From the NCBI GenBank assembly GCA_044224315.1, contig JBGAKR010000003.1, positions 434,001-498,000 on the forward strand: a stretch of DNA of 64,000 nt. The letters run 5' to 3'. Both the position numbers and the translations under genes were made by a program. The notes under the pieces are model-generated. The model saw nothing but the letters and a program-made list of their open reading frames with translations, had not been told where the DNA came from and did not search any database. This document shows, piece by piece, positions 32,916 through 42,327 of the stretch (positions are counted from its first letter, which is position 1; each line of letters opens with the position of its first letter). Source of the DNA: JAGXTF01 sp044224315 (lineage in GTDB: Bacteria > Bacteroidota > Bacteroidia > NS11-12g > UBA955).

Positions 32916-35900
32916 TTACCTTTTATCTTTTTCCAGCGCCTCAAGTCTGCGCATGAGCTCAATTATGAGTTGTTTTTGATTTTCAAGTTCAGATTTTTGT
33001 TTCTCAATAATGGATTGCTGGTCTTGAACTGCTTTTACTATTAATGGAGTAACTTGTCCATAATCCACCATCCAATTGGTGCTATCATTGCCTTTTACTA
33101 CTGGATTTGGATAAACCGAATAGAGTTGTTGAGCAATGAACCCAGTTTGCTGATATTTTCCACTATCGCGTTTAAATGTATAATCCCTCACTTCAATTTT
33201 CATAAGATCATCTAAACCATAATGGGTAGGTTTAATGTTCTCTTTTAATCGAATATCACTGCTTGTAACAAAACTGCAACTACTGCTGCTGCTTTGAATT
33301 ACCCCGCCAAATGCGGTAGAATTGCTTGGATTTACAAAAGTGAAAATATTGCTTTGAAAGCTTGAATTGTAAGAATCACTGCCCGACCGAATTAATACAC
33401 CGTTGTTCAGTGATGAACTGGAATTTGTAGTATTTCGAATATCAACCACCCAGTCCGTTCCTGAAGTAGCGTCGGTAACCACTAATTTACGATTCGGAGT
33501 GCTCATTCCAATCCCTACATTTCCACCGCCATTAAAAACAGCATCATAAACATTGGTTGCACCTGTTACTGAAGAAACGTATAAACCATATACACTTCCT
33601 CCGCCACTCCAGGTTCCGGTGCTTTGAATTTCAAGGCCATATTTTGCATTAGAAACACTGCTTGCTGTGGCTGTATTGCTCACAAGCATTCCAGTAAATC
33701 CTGCGGTTTTTGCCCCGCTTGCCACTACTGAAAGTTGCGATGTTGGAGAAGATGTGTTGATACCCACAAATCCTGTGCTGCGCACAATGCGAATGGGCTG
33801 GCTCAAAAATGCACCGGTATCATCGTACCGATTGATAAAGAAATCGGAACCTGCATTGCTACCCGATTCGCTGGTATTAGATTTTCCAAAAAGCCAACGT
33901 TTATAGTGGGTTGAGCTGGAACTGTAGGTCTTAAACAATACCCCATTTTCCTGGCCCGATGCACTTGCAGCTGAAATATAAGCGGCATTGCTGCTGCTTG
34001 TTACATTTGACTCGGCAGCTGAACTGCTGCTGACATGCAGATTATATAGGGGTGCGGTTGTGCCTAAACCTAAATATCCGTTAGCGGATTTGAGTATCAT
34101 TTTTACACTGCTGTTGCCCCTGATTAGCAGATTGCCCGCGCCTTCACTATTGGAACTTCCTGTAGAAATAAAGTCAAAAACAGTTCCACCGGTGGTGGTA
34201 TTGTACAAACTTTGCCAGGTTCCGGTTGAAGCTGCCGATTGCACTAATAATGCACTATTGATTGATGAATTTACATGAACATAATAGGCCGGAGAGGAAG
34301 TCCCCAACCCTATATAACCTGAATTATTGTTGTAAATATTTCCGCTGTTGCTGGTCCAAACGCTGTTTAATGTACTGCCGCTGAAACTAAGTCCGTTACC
34401 TGCAGTAATTACACTGGAAGGCGATGCCCAGCTTGCGTTACCGCTTGCATCTGATTTTAATACATACCCGTTGGTAGCTCCATTGGTAAGTTTTAAAAAC
34501 TTAGTAGCCAGGCTATCGTTGATAGTGAGGGATTTATTCGAAAAATTCCCATAAACCAACGGGGTGGTTGTGTTTGAATTGCTGATGTAAAGCCGGTTTG
34601 AATTGGTTTCATTGTAACCTGCCTGGTAACCGATAAATACATTGGATGAACCCGTTACAGCAGAATAGCCTGCCTGATAACCGACAGCTACATTTGAATT
34701 ACAGGTTGTAGTATTTCTCAATGCCTGATACCCCAATGCTACATTGGCTGAAGCCGTGGTGGTGGCATATAAACTTTGTGAACCTAAGGCAGCATTGCCA
34801 GTGGCGGTGGTAAAGCCAAAGATTGATTGATCGCCAAATGCAACATTATCAGTACCCGTATTATTTGCAGGGGTTGCACTTCCGTACAAAGCCTGATAAC
34901 CAACGGCTGTATTGTAAGTGGATATTCCATTGGTGCGATTATCTGCATTGAACAATGCTTCCACACCCACTGCCGTCATGCGCGAATTTGCTTTGTTTGA
35001 CTTCAGTGCCTGGTAACCTATTGCAACGACATTGGTACCGGTGGTAAGTGCACTGGCGGCATTGTTTCCGATTGCGGTATTGTAACTGGCTGTAGTATTA
35101 TTAGCCAGTGCGAATGCGCCCAGCGCAGTATTGCTTTGTCCGGTAGTATTGAGATTCATGGATTGATACCCCAAGGCTGCATTATACGACCCGGTGGTGT
35201 TAATGGATAATGCATTTTCACCAATTGCCGCATTGGCAATACCAGTTGTATTTGCATATAGTGTATTATACCCAACTGCAGTATTGTCTCGGCCTGTGGT
35301 AGTATTTACCATCGAACTATGTCCCACAGCGGTATTGTTTGTTCCCGTTAAACTGCTGGAGGAGAGATTGGTTTCGCCAATGGCAATATTGGAAGTCGCA
35401 TTTTTTGTACCTGCCATAGCACTGCGACCAATGGCAATATTGGAACTGCCGCTTGTATCATTTTGCAAAGTGAACACACCTACTGCTACATTATTTATAC
35501 CCGATTTATTCGCGGCCAGGCTGCTTGATCCTATGGCAATATTGTAATTTCCGGTAGTATTTGATTCCATAGATTTATAACCCAGGGCCGTATTATCCTT
35601 CCCGCTGGTATTATAATACATTGCATAATCGCCCAAGGCAGTATTGTAAGCCCCACTGGTATTGCTATATAAGGCAGCAAAGCCAACCACAGTATTTTGA
35701 ATACCGGTGGTATTTTTATATAGAGTCCAGTTACCAATGCCGGTATTATAATATCCGGTGCGGTTGTAGTACATACTAGAGGTTCCAACTGCAAGATTAT
35801 ATCCATTGCTGGTATCACTAAAAAGCGCGTATGCACCCAGTGCTACATTAGAATAACCCGTTTTATTATTATAAAGCGCAGCACTGCCCAAGGCGGTATT

Positions 35901-37139
35901 ATAACTACCTGAAGTATTGGCTTGCAAGGCCCATGAACCCATTGCTGCATTTTCTATACCCGTAGATGGAACATTAAAACTGTTGTAACCAAAGACTGAA
36001 TTGCCATAACCAGGATCTATTAACCCGGATTTTTTGCCGTAAACCCGAATTCGGAGAGCCACAGAATCTGAAGTGCCTATAAATGCACTTGAATCTAAAC
36101 CAGCATTTCCCTTTGTTTTCCAAGCATAGGTATTAAAGGGGATTTTCGCAACACCCCCGTTGGATAGTAGCAGGGAATCATTTTTAAGCGATAATGTTTG
36201 TATTTCGTTGGTGCTGCTGCTGTCTTGATCGGCTACAGAAAAACTGCCACCATTCAGAGATAGTTTTACCTGATTGCCATTTTTACTCAGGGTTTGTATT
36301 TCATTGCTGCTGCTGCTGTCTTCATCGGCAACCGAAAAACTACCACCGTTCAAGGAGAGTTTTACAAGATTACCCGTTTTGCTTAGGGTTTGAATTTCAT
36401 TACTGCTATTGCTGTCCGCATCTGCTACCGAAAAACTACCCCCATTTAAGGATAATTTTACCTGGTTGCCACTTTTGCTCAAGGTTTGAATTTCATTGCT
36501 GCTGCTGCTGTCTTCATCGGCCACTGAAAAGCCGCCTCCTCCCTTGGAAAGGGTTACCCAGTTGCCGCTTTTTGCCAGGATTTGTAATTCATTCGTAACT
36601 GAACTATCTCCATCAAAAATGTTGAGGGTGGTTGGAATCCATTTATTTCCATTCCAAACCAAAACCTGATTTGACAATGCGCCCCCATCCCCAATTTGAG
36701 ACGGAGAAATAACTGCATTGCTGCTCAAGGCCGAGGCCATATTTGAATACAATGCATAGGGCACACTCAATAATTGATGTGTACCAGTGATGCTATAATT
36801 TGAACCTCCGGAGGGATCTGTTTCAATCTTGATAAAATATGCACCGGCCGACCAGTCAATTCCAGAAAAACTGCCCACAGATGGATTTCCTGAGCCAATT
36901 TCAACGGTTACCAAACCATTTGCATTGGTTTTGGGCGGTGTTGCATATGTTTCTTTATAAACCACAGTCCCAGTAGAGCTTCCAAGTAATATGCTTACCT
37001 GCATGCCAATAGCGGTATTTAACACCAAGGTGTTATTGGAGTTCCGAATCACCGCCTGGTAAGTGATTTTTTGGGGTGTTTGGGCATTTAATTGCATGGC
37101 CAACACACTTAAAGCAAAAATCAGTATGCGAAATTTCAT
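32916..37139 (-). CDS. Head-repeat fibre protein with C-terminal S74 intramolecular chaperone
   Basis: 1407 residues. Signal peptide (MKFRILIFALSVLAMQLNA), then a domain often seen before such fibres (QTPQKITYQAVIRNSNNTLVLN, about 20-140). Next come five 32-residue repeats (consensus DEDSSSSNEIQTLSK-GN-VKLSLNGGSFSVA, about 180-340). About 27 repeats follow, mostly of 17 residues, with the YadA-head pattern NTALG--AL--NTTG, forming a left-handed beta-roll (about 380-870). The C-terminus has the peptidase S74 domain: SDIRLKENIKP, QQTGFIAQQLYSVYP, DYGQVTPLIVKAVQDQQS, and a coiled coil (QKSELENQKQLIIELMRRLEALE). S74 chaperones trimerise phage tail fibres and cleave themselves before the Ser of SDxRLK. 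Surface trimeric adhesin is the likely role. One base separates it from the upstream T9SS protein gene. Confidence 0.9.
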   Translation of the reverse strand: MKFRILIFALSVLAMQLNAQTPQKITYQAVIRNSNNTLVLNTAIGMQVSILLGSSTGTVVYKETYATPPKTNANGLVTVEIGSGNPSVGSFSGIDWSAGAYFIKIETDPSGGSNYSITGTHQLLSVPYALYSNMASALSSNAVISPSQIGDGGALSNQVLVWNGNKWIPTTLNIFDGDSSVTNELQILAKSGNWVTLSKGGGGFSVADEDSSSSNEIQTLSKSGNQVKLSLNGGSFSVADADSNSSNEIQTLSKTGNLVKLSLNGGSFSVADEDSSSSNEIQTLSKNGNQVKLSLNGGSFSVADQDSSSTNEIQTLSLKNDSLLLSNGGVAKIPFNTYAWKTKGNAGLDSSAFIGTSDSVALRIRVYGKKSGLIDPGYGNSVFGYNSFNVPSTGIENAAMGSWALQANTSGSYNTALGSAALYNNKTGYSNVALGAYALFSDTSNGYNLAVGTSSMYYNRTGYYNTGIGNWTLYKNTTGIQNTVVGFAALYSNTSGAYNTALGDYAMYYNTSGKDNTALGYKSMESNTTGNYNIAIGSSSLAANKSGINNVAVGVFTLQNDTSGSSNIAIGRSAMAGTKNATSNIAIGETNLSSSSLTGTNNTAVGHSSMVNTTTGRDNTAVGYNTLYANTTGIANAAIGENALSINTTGSYNAALGYQSMNLNTTGQSNTALGAFALANNTTASYNTAIGNNAASALTTGTNVVAIGYQALKSNKANSRMTAVGVEALFNADNRTNGISTYNTAVGYQALYGSATPANNTGTDNVAFGDQSIFGFTTATGNAALGSQSLYATTTASANVALGYQALRNTTTCNSNVAVGYQAGYSAVTGSSNVFIGYQAGYNETNSNRLYISNSNTTTPLVYGNFSNKSLTINDSLATKFLKLTNGATNGYVLKSDASGNASWASPSSVITAGNGLSFSGSTLNSVWTSNSGNIYNNNSGYIGLGTSSPAYYVHVNSSINSALLVQSAASTGTWQSLYNTTTGGTVFDFISTGSSNSEGAGNLLIRGNSSVKMILKSANGYLGLGTTAPLYNLHVSSSSAAESNVTSSSNAAYISAASASGQENGVLFKTYSSSSTHYKRWLFGKSNTSESGSNAGSDFFINRYDDTGAFLSQPIRIVRSTGFVGINTSSPTSQLSVVASGAKTAGFTGMLVSNTATASSVSNAKYGLEIQSTGTWSGGGSVYGLYVSSVTGATNVYDAVFNGGGNVGIGMSTPNRKLVVTDATSGTDWVVDIRNTTNSSSSLNNGVLIRSGSDSYNSSFQSNIFTFVNPSNSTAFGGVIQSSSSSCSFVTSSDIRLKENIKPTHYGLDDLMKIEVRDYTFKRDSGKYQQTGFIAQQLYSVYPNPVVKGNDSTNWMVDYGQVTPLIVKAVQDQQSIIEKQKSELENQKQLIIELMRRLEALEKDKR
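36195..36610 (-). repeat. Five-copy 96-bp intragenic tandem repeat
   Basis: Within the fibre gene, the TTTGTATTTCATTGCTGCTG segment recurs at 36198, 36294, 36390, 36486 and, diverged, 36582: an exact 96-bp (32-codon) period. Copy-number change would keep the frame. Confidence 0.85.
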
Positions 37140-37140
37140 A

Positions 37141-37632
37141 TTAGTTTTTTACGATTTTGGTAGAAAAAATGGTTTCATTTTCTTTGAGCAAACAGGCCAT
37201 ATACATGCCTGCAGACAAGTTTTGTAGGCTTACCTGGGTTTGACTTTGCAACAGATTGGATGCAATAACTTCTCTCCCGTTGAGATCGGAAATTTTTAAA
37301 GTAACCGGAGTCGAAATTCCCGAAATCCTAATCTCAATCCAATCCACCGCTGGATTTGGAAATAAGTTTACCTTCAGGGATTGGGCTTTGATGTAACCAT
37401 TGGTTAAAATCTCGGCAGGTTGCTGCGGGCCTTGGGTTATCACCAAACTACCCTGAGTTTGATTTGTATATAGGGGAACGCCTAAACTGTATTCTGCGGT
37501 TCCGCCGCTACCGCTTGCACTGCCTCCAGCAGCCAAAGCCGTTTCCTGAGCCTGAAGGTTGAATACGGGAAAACTGATAATGACAATGCTTGACACCCAT
37601 TTTACCCAACGGAATTTTAGCCCACTCATCAT
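37141..37632 (-). CDS. Small exported protein with T9SS type A sorting domain
   Basis: 163 residues. Signal peptide (about 1-29, ending LQA), then ETALAAGGSASGSGGTAEYSLGVPLYTNQTQGSLVITQGPQQPAEI, a compact module recurring in small Bacteroidota secreted proteins. The T9SS type A domain is about 88-163 (VNLFPNPAVDWIEIRIS, LKISDLNGREVI, LSAGMYMACLLKENETIFSTKIVKN). Almost no room remains for a functional domain besides the Gly/Ser-rich module. It lies one base upstream of the S74 fibre gene. Two ATGs are possible (37632, 37629). I infer it is a partner or surface anchor of the fibre, which itself lacks a T9SS tail. Confidence 0.8.
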   Translation of the reverse strand: MMSGLKFRWVKWVSSIVIISFPVFNLQAQETALAAGGSASGSGGTAEYSLGVPLYTNQTQGSLVITQGPQQPAEILTNGYIKAQSLKVNLFPNPAVDWIEIRISGISTPVTLKISDLNGREVIASNLLQSQTQVSLQNLSAGMYMACLLKENETIFSTKIVKN

Positions 37633-37832
37633 AGTGGGTACAAAGGTGTAGCTGAACCCGATTATTAATTCAATTTTAGAGGGTTACAAATGGATAACAA
37701 AAACCTACTATCCTCTACAGCAAAGAGTTTTCCCGTCCTCTTGAATACATGATTAATGGGTATCCAAACCCCATTTTTTATTCAAGCTATCTAAAATCTA
37801 AGGTCTCTGACTATAGAATTTACCTAAGTTTA

Positions 37833-39548
37833 TTACCCAAAACTTTGAATGAATTCGGATAAACTATCGTCGGCATCCAGTCCAAGTTTCTTCTTCAGTC
37901 GGTTTTTGGCCATTTTGATAGATTCGTAAGAAATGTTTTTCAAAGAGGCTATTTCTTTGTTATTGAGTTTGGACTTAATCAAGCCACATAATTCTATTTC
38001 ACTTTTGGTAAGATTGGGGAATTGCTGCTTGAGATTATCAAAAAAACGGGCATTTACATTTTCGATATTTTCCAGCAGTACTTTATTCTTTTCATCCGGC
38101 AGGGTTAAAAGCTGAAGTTCGGTAATGTATTGTTTGAGGGCCGGAATGATATCGGCTTCCTTTTTACCCACAATAACTTTCAGTTTTTTAAGCAGCACCT
38201 GTTTCAATTTCATTTCATGCACTGAAAGTACAGAGGTATTGGTAAGGTCTGATTGCTTTTGTTGCAGCTCTGTTTGCAGCTTTTGATTTTCAAGTATCTG
38301 GTTCTTGATTTTTAATTGTTGCAGTGAATTTTCAAGGTTGGCTATTTCAATCGCCGCATTTTGCTGGGCAATTCTCCGATTTTTAAGTGTATACAAACTT
38401 GTTACTGCACCGATGGATAGTATGAACCCCAGGGCAATGATCCAACCATACAATCTGCGTTTCTGCGATTCGGATTGAGCCAGTTGGGTTTTTATTTCCA
38501 GTTCGGTTCTCAGATTTTTTATATTAAGTTGCATCAGTTCCGATAAACTTCTATCCAGTTGGGTAGCTTTAACAAACTCTTTATCTTCGAGCAAATTCTT
38601 AATTTTATTCTGTTGTTTCAGGCTTTCAGCTGTGTTGTTTATCCCAACATAGTATTGCAGTTTTTGCCATTCGTACAGATATTTAAGTTCCATAAAACGC
38701 GCATGATTTTTAGAATTGTCAAGGGCATTTTCAATTTGCACAAATAAGGGCGGTAAAGCTGTAAAATTATTTTCGGCTAAATAGGTTTCAACCAAGCCTT
38801 CCAATGCCTGAGATTGTCTGAAAGGGCGGACAATTTCTGTTGCCAATTTCAGGTTTTTTAAGTAATAATCCCGGGCTAAAGACAGCTTTTTTTGGAGCAA
38901 AAAACATTGTGCCAGATTATCCTGAATGCCGATTTTGAAATTCAAATCACCTCGGATACTGTGATCGAAATAATGCAAAGCTGAATTGAAGTACACAATT
39001 GCCGAGTCGATGCGCGAAATTTTCTGCCAATAAATACCATAATTATTCATGGCAGCGGCTCGTGTATAGGCATCATTATTTTTAAATGACTCTGCCAAAG
39101 CCTTTTTAAAATAATAACCGCAACTGTCCCAATTGCGTTGCAGCATAAAAGCACTGCCAATGGAAGAAAGTAAAAAATATAAATGCCCATTGCGCTTTTC
39201 ACCCAATCGTTGAACCCAGCCCATGGCAATTTTATTATGCTCTATTGACAGCGTATTAGAACCAACTGAATTGAGCAAACTCCCAAATTTCTCGTGCAAT
39301 TCTATGGAGATTTCATTGGGTTGTTTCAATTGCTTTTCCAGTTCAAAACATTGCGAATAGATTTTTATCAATTCTGATTTAGATGCGGTAGGAACAATTT
39401 CTACTTTTTTTAATCCATCCTTTATTGAGGCCACTATAGCTGCGTCATTGGCTTTACAATTAGTAAAACTATAAAAAATAAGCAACCCAGAGAGCAGGTA
39501 AACTTTGCCCTTTTCTGGGAAAATTATTCGATTGAAGGCGGAGCACAT
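37833..39548 (-). CDS. TPR-transmembrane-LuxR family transcriptional regulator
   Basis: 571 residues from ATG 39548; the open frame reaches a GTG five codons earlier. Signal/anchor segment (VYLLSGLLIFYSFTNCKA), then about six TPR-like repeats in the periplasm (HLYFLLSSIGSAFMLQRNWDSCGYYFKKALAE, AMNNYGIYWQKISRIDSAIVYFNSALHYF and others). A TM helix near 370 (LYGWIIALGFILSIGAVTSLYTL) is followed by a long coiled coil (NAAIEIANLENSLQQLKIKNQILENQ) and a cytoplasmic LuxR-type HTH (FPNLTKSEIELCGLIKSKLNNKEIASLKNISYESIKMAKNRLKKKL). This architecture is a common Bacteroidota one-component membrane regulator; ligand and targets are unknown. Upstream of, and on the same strand as, the fibre operon, with 200 bp between them. 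Confidence 0.85.
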   Translation of the reverse strand: MCSAFNRIIFPEKGKVYLLSGLLIFYSFTNCKANDAAIVASIKDGLKKVEIVPTASKSELIKIYSQCFELEKQLKQPNEISIELHEKFGSLLNSVGSNTLSIEHNKIAMGWVQRLGEKRNGHLYFLLSSIGSAFMLQRNWDSCGYYFKKALAESFKNNDAYTRAAAMNNYGIYWQKISRIDSAIVYFNSALHYFDHSIRGDLNFKIGIQDNLAQCFLLQKKLSLARDYYLKNLKLATEIVRPFRQSQALEGLVETYLAENNFTALPPLFVQIENALDNSKNHARFMELKYLYEWQKLQYYVGINNTAESLKQQNKIKNLLEDKEFVKATQLDRSLSELMQLNIKNLRTELEIKTQLAQSESQKRRLYGWIIALGFILSIGAVTSLYTLKNRRIAQQNAAIEIANLENSLQQLKIKNQILENQKLQTELQQKQSDLTNTSVLSVHEMKLKQVLLKKLKVIVGKKEADIIPALKQYITELQLLTLPDEKNKVLLENIENVNARFFDNLKQQFPNLTKSEIELCGLIKSKLNNKEIASLKNISYESIKMAKNRLKKKLGLDADDSLSEFIQSFG

Positions 39549-39562
39549 ACAAAAAACAAGCA

Positions 39563-39570
39563 CAAATATA
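39563..39570 (-). promoter_or_regulatory. Putative -7 box (TATATTTG) for TPR-LuxR regulator
   Basis: Exact TAnnTTTG 14 nt before ATG 39548. Confidence 0.5.
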
Positions 39571-39610
39571 TATGCCCAGTGTTTTTAAAAAAGCAGATAA
39601 CCCATACAGT

Positions 39611-40405
39611 CTATCGCTTTTCTTCTGATGGGTTAATCAAAACCGGCACCTGACCATTGGAAATAATTAGTTTAGCATTAGAAGAGTTTTCTAAAGATTT
39701 CAGTGCCTGTATGTAATTGTATTGAAGAAGCTTAGTGCTCAACGAGCTGTCAATTATGTTTTGTGCATGTTTTATCCCTTCAGCTTCTATCATCAAACGT
39801 TCGGCTTCTCTTTTCTGTTTTGCAATCACAAACTCCATTTGCAAAGCTGCTTGTTCTGCATTCACTTTATTTTGAATGGCATCTACCATTGATTGGGGTA
39901 ATAAAATATCTTTCAACAGCACCGCATCAATTACAAATCCTTTACTGCCAATATGATTGCGTAATTCTTCTGCAACAACTTTCTCCACTTTTTCACGTTC
40001 TATTGCATATAATTCTTTGGCATAATATCGTGAACTAACTTCACGGGCGGTGGCTAAAAAATTACTAAGTACAATTACATTTTCATAATTGGTTCCAAAC
40101 TCCTGGTAAACTTTTTTAACCGAATCCGGATTTACATGGTAAAGCAAGGTAATCTGTGCATTCACACTCAGTCCCTCTTTAGTAGGTAAAGGAAGTGTTT
40201 CATAAATTTCTACAGTTCGCACATTAATTGTGATGAACTTGGAAATAAAGGGATTAAAGAGGTGGGGGCCCTGGGTAATAATACCCGGGTTAAGTTTTCC
40301 AAGTTTTTGTTTTAAACCAATTTCACCTGGCCGGATAACTTTGCAGGAGAAAAGCAAAACACATGCAGCCAAAAGGCTTGCATTCACAATCTTAGAGTTT
40401 TTCAT
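39611..40405 (-). CDS. Prohibitin/SPFH-domain lipoprotein
   Basis: 264 residues from ATG 40405 (the longer frame is not needed). The N-terminus KNSKIVNASLLAACVLLFSCKVIRPGE has a lipobox with Cys at about residue 21, so the protein appears to be a periplasmic or outer-membrane-facing lipoprotein. The SPFH/Band-7 domain spans about 25-190 (GEIGLKQKLGKLNPGIITQGPHLFNPF, INVRTVEIYETLPLPTKEGLSVNAQITLLYHVNPD, EVSSRYYAKELYAIEREKVEKVVAEEL), and the C-terminal helix AEQAALQMEFVIAKQKREAERLMIEAEG is the usual prohibitin coiled coil. Prohibitins form large rings that scaffold membrane proteases; a lipid-anchored version is unusual compared with the TM-anchored HflK/C or QmcA. Alone, divergent from a hydrolase gene. 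Confidence 0.83.
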   Translation of the reverse strand: MKNSKIVNASLLAACVLLFSCKVIRPGEIGLKQKLGKLNPGIITQGPHLFNPFISKFITINVRTVEIYETLPLPTKEGLSVNAQITLLYHVNPDSVKKVYQEFGTNYENVIVLSNFLATAREVSSRYYAKELYAIEREKVEKVVAEELRNHIGSKGFVIDAVLLKDILLPQSMVDAIQNKVNAEQAALQMEFVIAKQKREAERLMIEAEGIKHAQNIIDSSLSTKLLQYNYIQALKSLENSSNAKLIISNGQVPVLINPSEEKR

Positions 40406-40540
40406 TGCATTTTCATTTGTACGAATATTTAAACTACAAAATCTATACCTAAAAAATCTGCATAACACTGTCAAAATCTGCAATAGAATCCGACTTTATA
40501 ATCCTTGAAATCGCATCCTTAAAATAGGTAATATTGCAAT

Positions 40541-41968
40541 GTGAAAACCCGATTTCTGTTATTGCTGGCTTTACTCCCCCACTTTGTCTTTTCGCAATCT
40601 CAAAAATGGAAAGGGGGCTGGACCACCGTTATCTATGTTGAATCTGTACCCATAGATGTGCGATTTAATATTCAGGATAAACATAGCGGCTATGTAACGC
40701 GTTTGGATGTTCCCCAGCAAGGCCTTAAAAATTTTGCTACAAACTCTACCAGTATAGAGCACAACCAAATCACCATAGAAATGGAAGATTTAAAGGCCGT
40801 GTTTAAAGGCAAACGAACCGACTCGAGCCATATACAGGGAATATTTACCCAAAACGGTAAAAATCACAACCTGGTTTTGACCAGAACCTGGGGCATATGG
40901 CCGGTACCTAAACCCCAAACACCCTTGCCACCCTTCAATTACTTTACCCGGGATTTTAAAATTCCTTCCTACGATTTCAGATTTAAAATTGCAGGTACAA
41001 TTTCGGCGCCGGATAGTGTACACCCACACCCGGCCATTATTTTAATTTCTGGGAGTGGTGCTCAGGACAGGGATGGAAGTATTGGCAACCACCATCCATT
41101 TGCCTTGCTTGCCGATGAATTTACCAAAATGGGATATACCGTAATGCGGTGCGACGACCGTGGTGCGGGCAAAACCACAGGGAGTCCGGCTTCTTTGCGC
41201 AATACTACCACCGCCGATTTTGCAGGTGATGTAAGTTCTTTTGTTGATTATTTAAAACAATTCCCTTTTGTAGATTCAAACCAAATTGGATTATTAGGCC
41301 ATAGCGAAGGCGGTGCTATTGCGCCAATGGTGGCGGCACAACGAAAGGATATTGCTTTTTTACTTTTACTTGCTGCCCCGGGTATCTCGGGAAAAGAATT
41401 AAATATTTTTCAAAATGAAATTGTATTAAAATCTTCAGGCATGAAAAAAAGGCAACGAATTTCGTATATGAAATTGCATAGCCATTTGATGGATGCCGTT
41501 GATGCAAGCCGAGATACAAATGATTTTAAACCCAGATTTGATTCTGTAATAAGGGACTGGAAACAAAAAGAAGCGACCTATATTTTGCGTAAAAAAGTAG
41601 CTGGAAATGATAAAAATATAGCTGCCATTTATAAAAGATATGAGGGCTTTTTTATTCCATGGTGGAAGTACTTTTTGGCCCTGAATCCCGCAGAAAACCT
41701 GAAAAATGTGCATTGTCCGGTACTTGCCATAAATGGAAGTAAAGACAATCAGGTAGAATCTAAAACCAATTTACCTATTATTAAAAATAGTTTGGAAAAA
41801 GCTGGCAATAAAAACTATACAATTACTGAAATAAATGGATTGAACCACCTGTTTCAACACTGCAAAACCTGCAATCTGCCTGAGTATTTTATATTGGATG
41901 AAACCTTTAATACCGAAGCATTGCAAGTAATAAAAGATTGGTTACAAAAAAATGTACCGGTTCGTTAA
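40541..41968 (+). CDS. Secreted alpha/beta hydrolase
   Basis: 475 residues from GTG 40541, which gives a good signal peptide (MKTRFLLLLALLPHFVFSQS). An N-terminal beta-rich domain of about 130 residues precedes an alpha/beta hydrolase fold: AIILISGSGAQDRDGS (oxyanion region), CDDRGAGKTTGS, the nucleophile elbow GHSEGG (Ser255), a late Asp in LAINGSKDNQVE and His in NGLNHLFQHC. The order fits the periplasmic 'alpha/beta hydrolase family' of Bacteroidota related to dienelactone hydrolase/S9-like peptidases; esterase or peptidase activity on unknown substrates is likely. TAATATTG just upstream is one mismatch from the -7 box. Monocistronic, followed by a repeat-rich gap. Confidence 0.86.
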   Translation: MKTRFLLLLALLPHFVFSQSQKWKGGWTTVIYVESVPIDVRFNIQDKHSGYVTRLDVPQQGLKNFATNSTSIEHNQITIEMEDLKAVFKGKRTDSSHIQGIFTQNGKNHNLVLTRTWGIWPVPKPQTPLPPFNYFTRDFKIPSYDFRFKIAGTISAPDSVHPHPAIILISGSGAQDRDGSIGNHHPFALLADEFTKMGYTVMRCDDRGAGKTTGSPASLRNTTTADFAGDVSSFVDYLKQFPFVDSNQIGLLGHSEGGAIAPMVAAQRKDIAFLLLLAAPGISGKELNIFQNEIVLKSSGMKKRQRISYMKLHSHLMDAVDASRDTNDFKPRFDSVIRDWKQKEATYILRKKVAGNDKNIAAIYKRYEGFFIPWWKYFLALNPAENLKNVHCPVLAINGSKDNQVESKTNLPIIKNSLEKAGNKNYTITEINGLNHLFQHCKTCNLPEYFILDETFNTEALQVIKDWLQKNVPVR

Positions 41969-42327
41969 TGATTAAGGTTTAATGGACAGCCGGGGATTAA
42001 TTCAGCTTTGATCCTGCAGTTACATTGTACATTGTACATTTTGCATTCAATTGTTTCATCCCTACAGGATTTAATCTTTTGGGGTAATATCTTTTACCTA
42101 TATATCGTCCCTACAGGACTATACTTTTTTTACAATAATGCAAAGTCTGCGAAGCTTTGAGTTTAGAGGATAATAATCAGTAGAAGTGGCTATCTTATCC
42201 TTATTTACATCCTTTATTTATTGCAGTTAAAATCGCTTTTACATTTTGCACCATGCACTTTGCACCACTCATTAAAAATGAGGTGGATTGTACTCCCCGC
42301 TCCCTGCTCCCTGCTCCCTGCTCCCTA
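41969..42327. repeat. Repeat-bearing gap: TCCCTACAGGA hairpins, GTGCAAAG and CTCCCTG repeats
   Basis: 359 bp without a gene. 42018-42045 repeats TACATTG. Two hairpins share the loop CTACA: ATCC-CTACA-GGAT (about 42058-42070) and GTCC-CTACA-GGAC (about 42107-42119), with a covarying outer pair. 42240-42273 is a GCACTTTGCACC block (the GTGCAAAG family in inverse). 42298-42326 is a (CTCCCTG)n run that ends directly at the pdxA stop codon. Confidence 0.7.
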
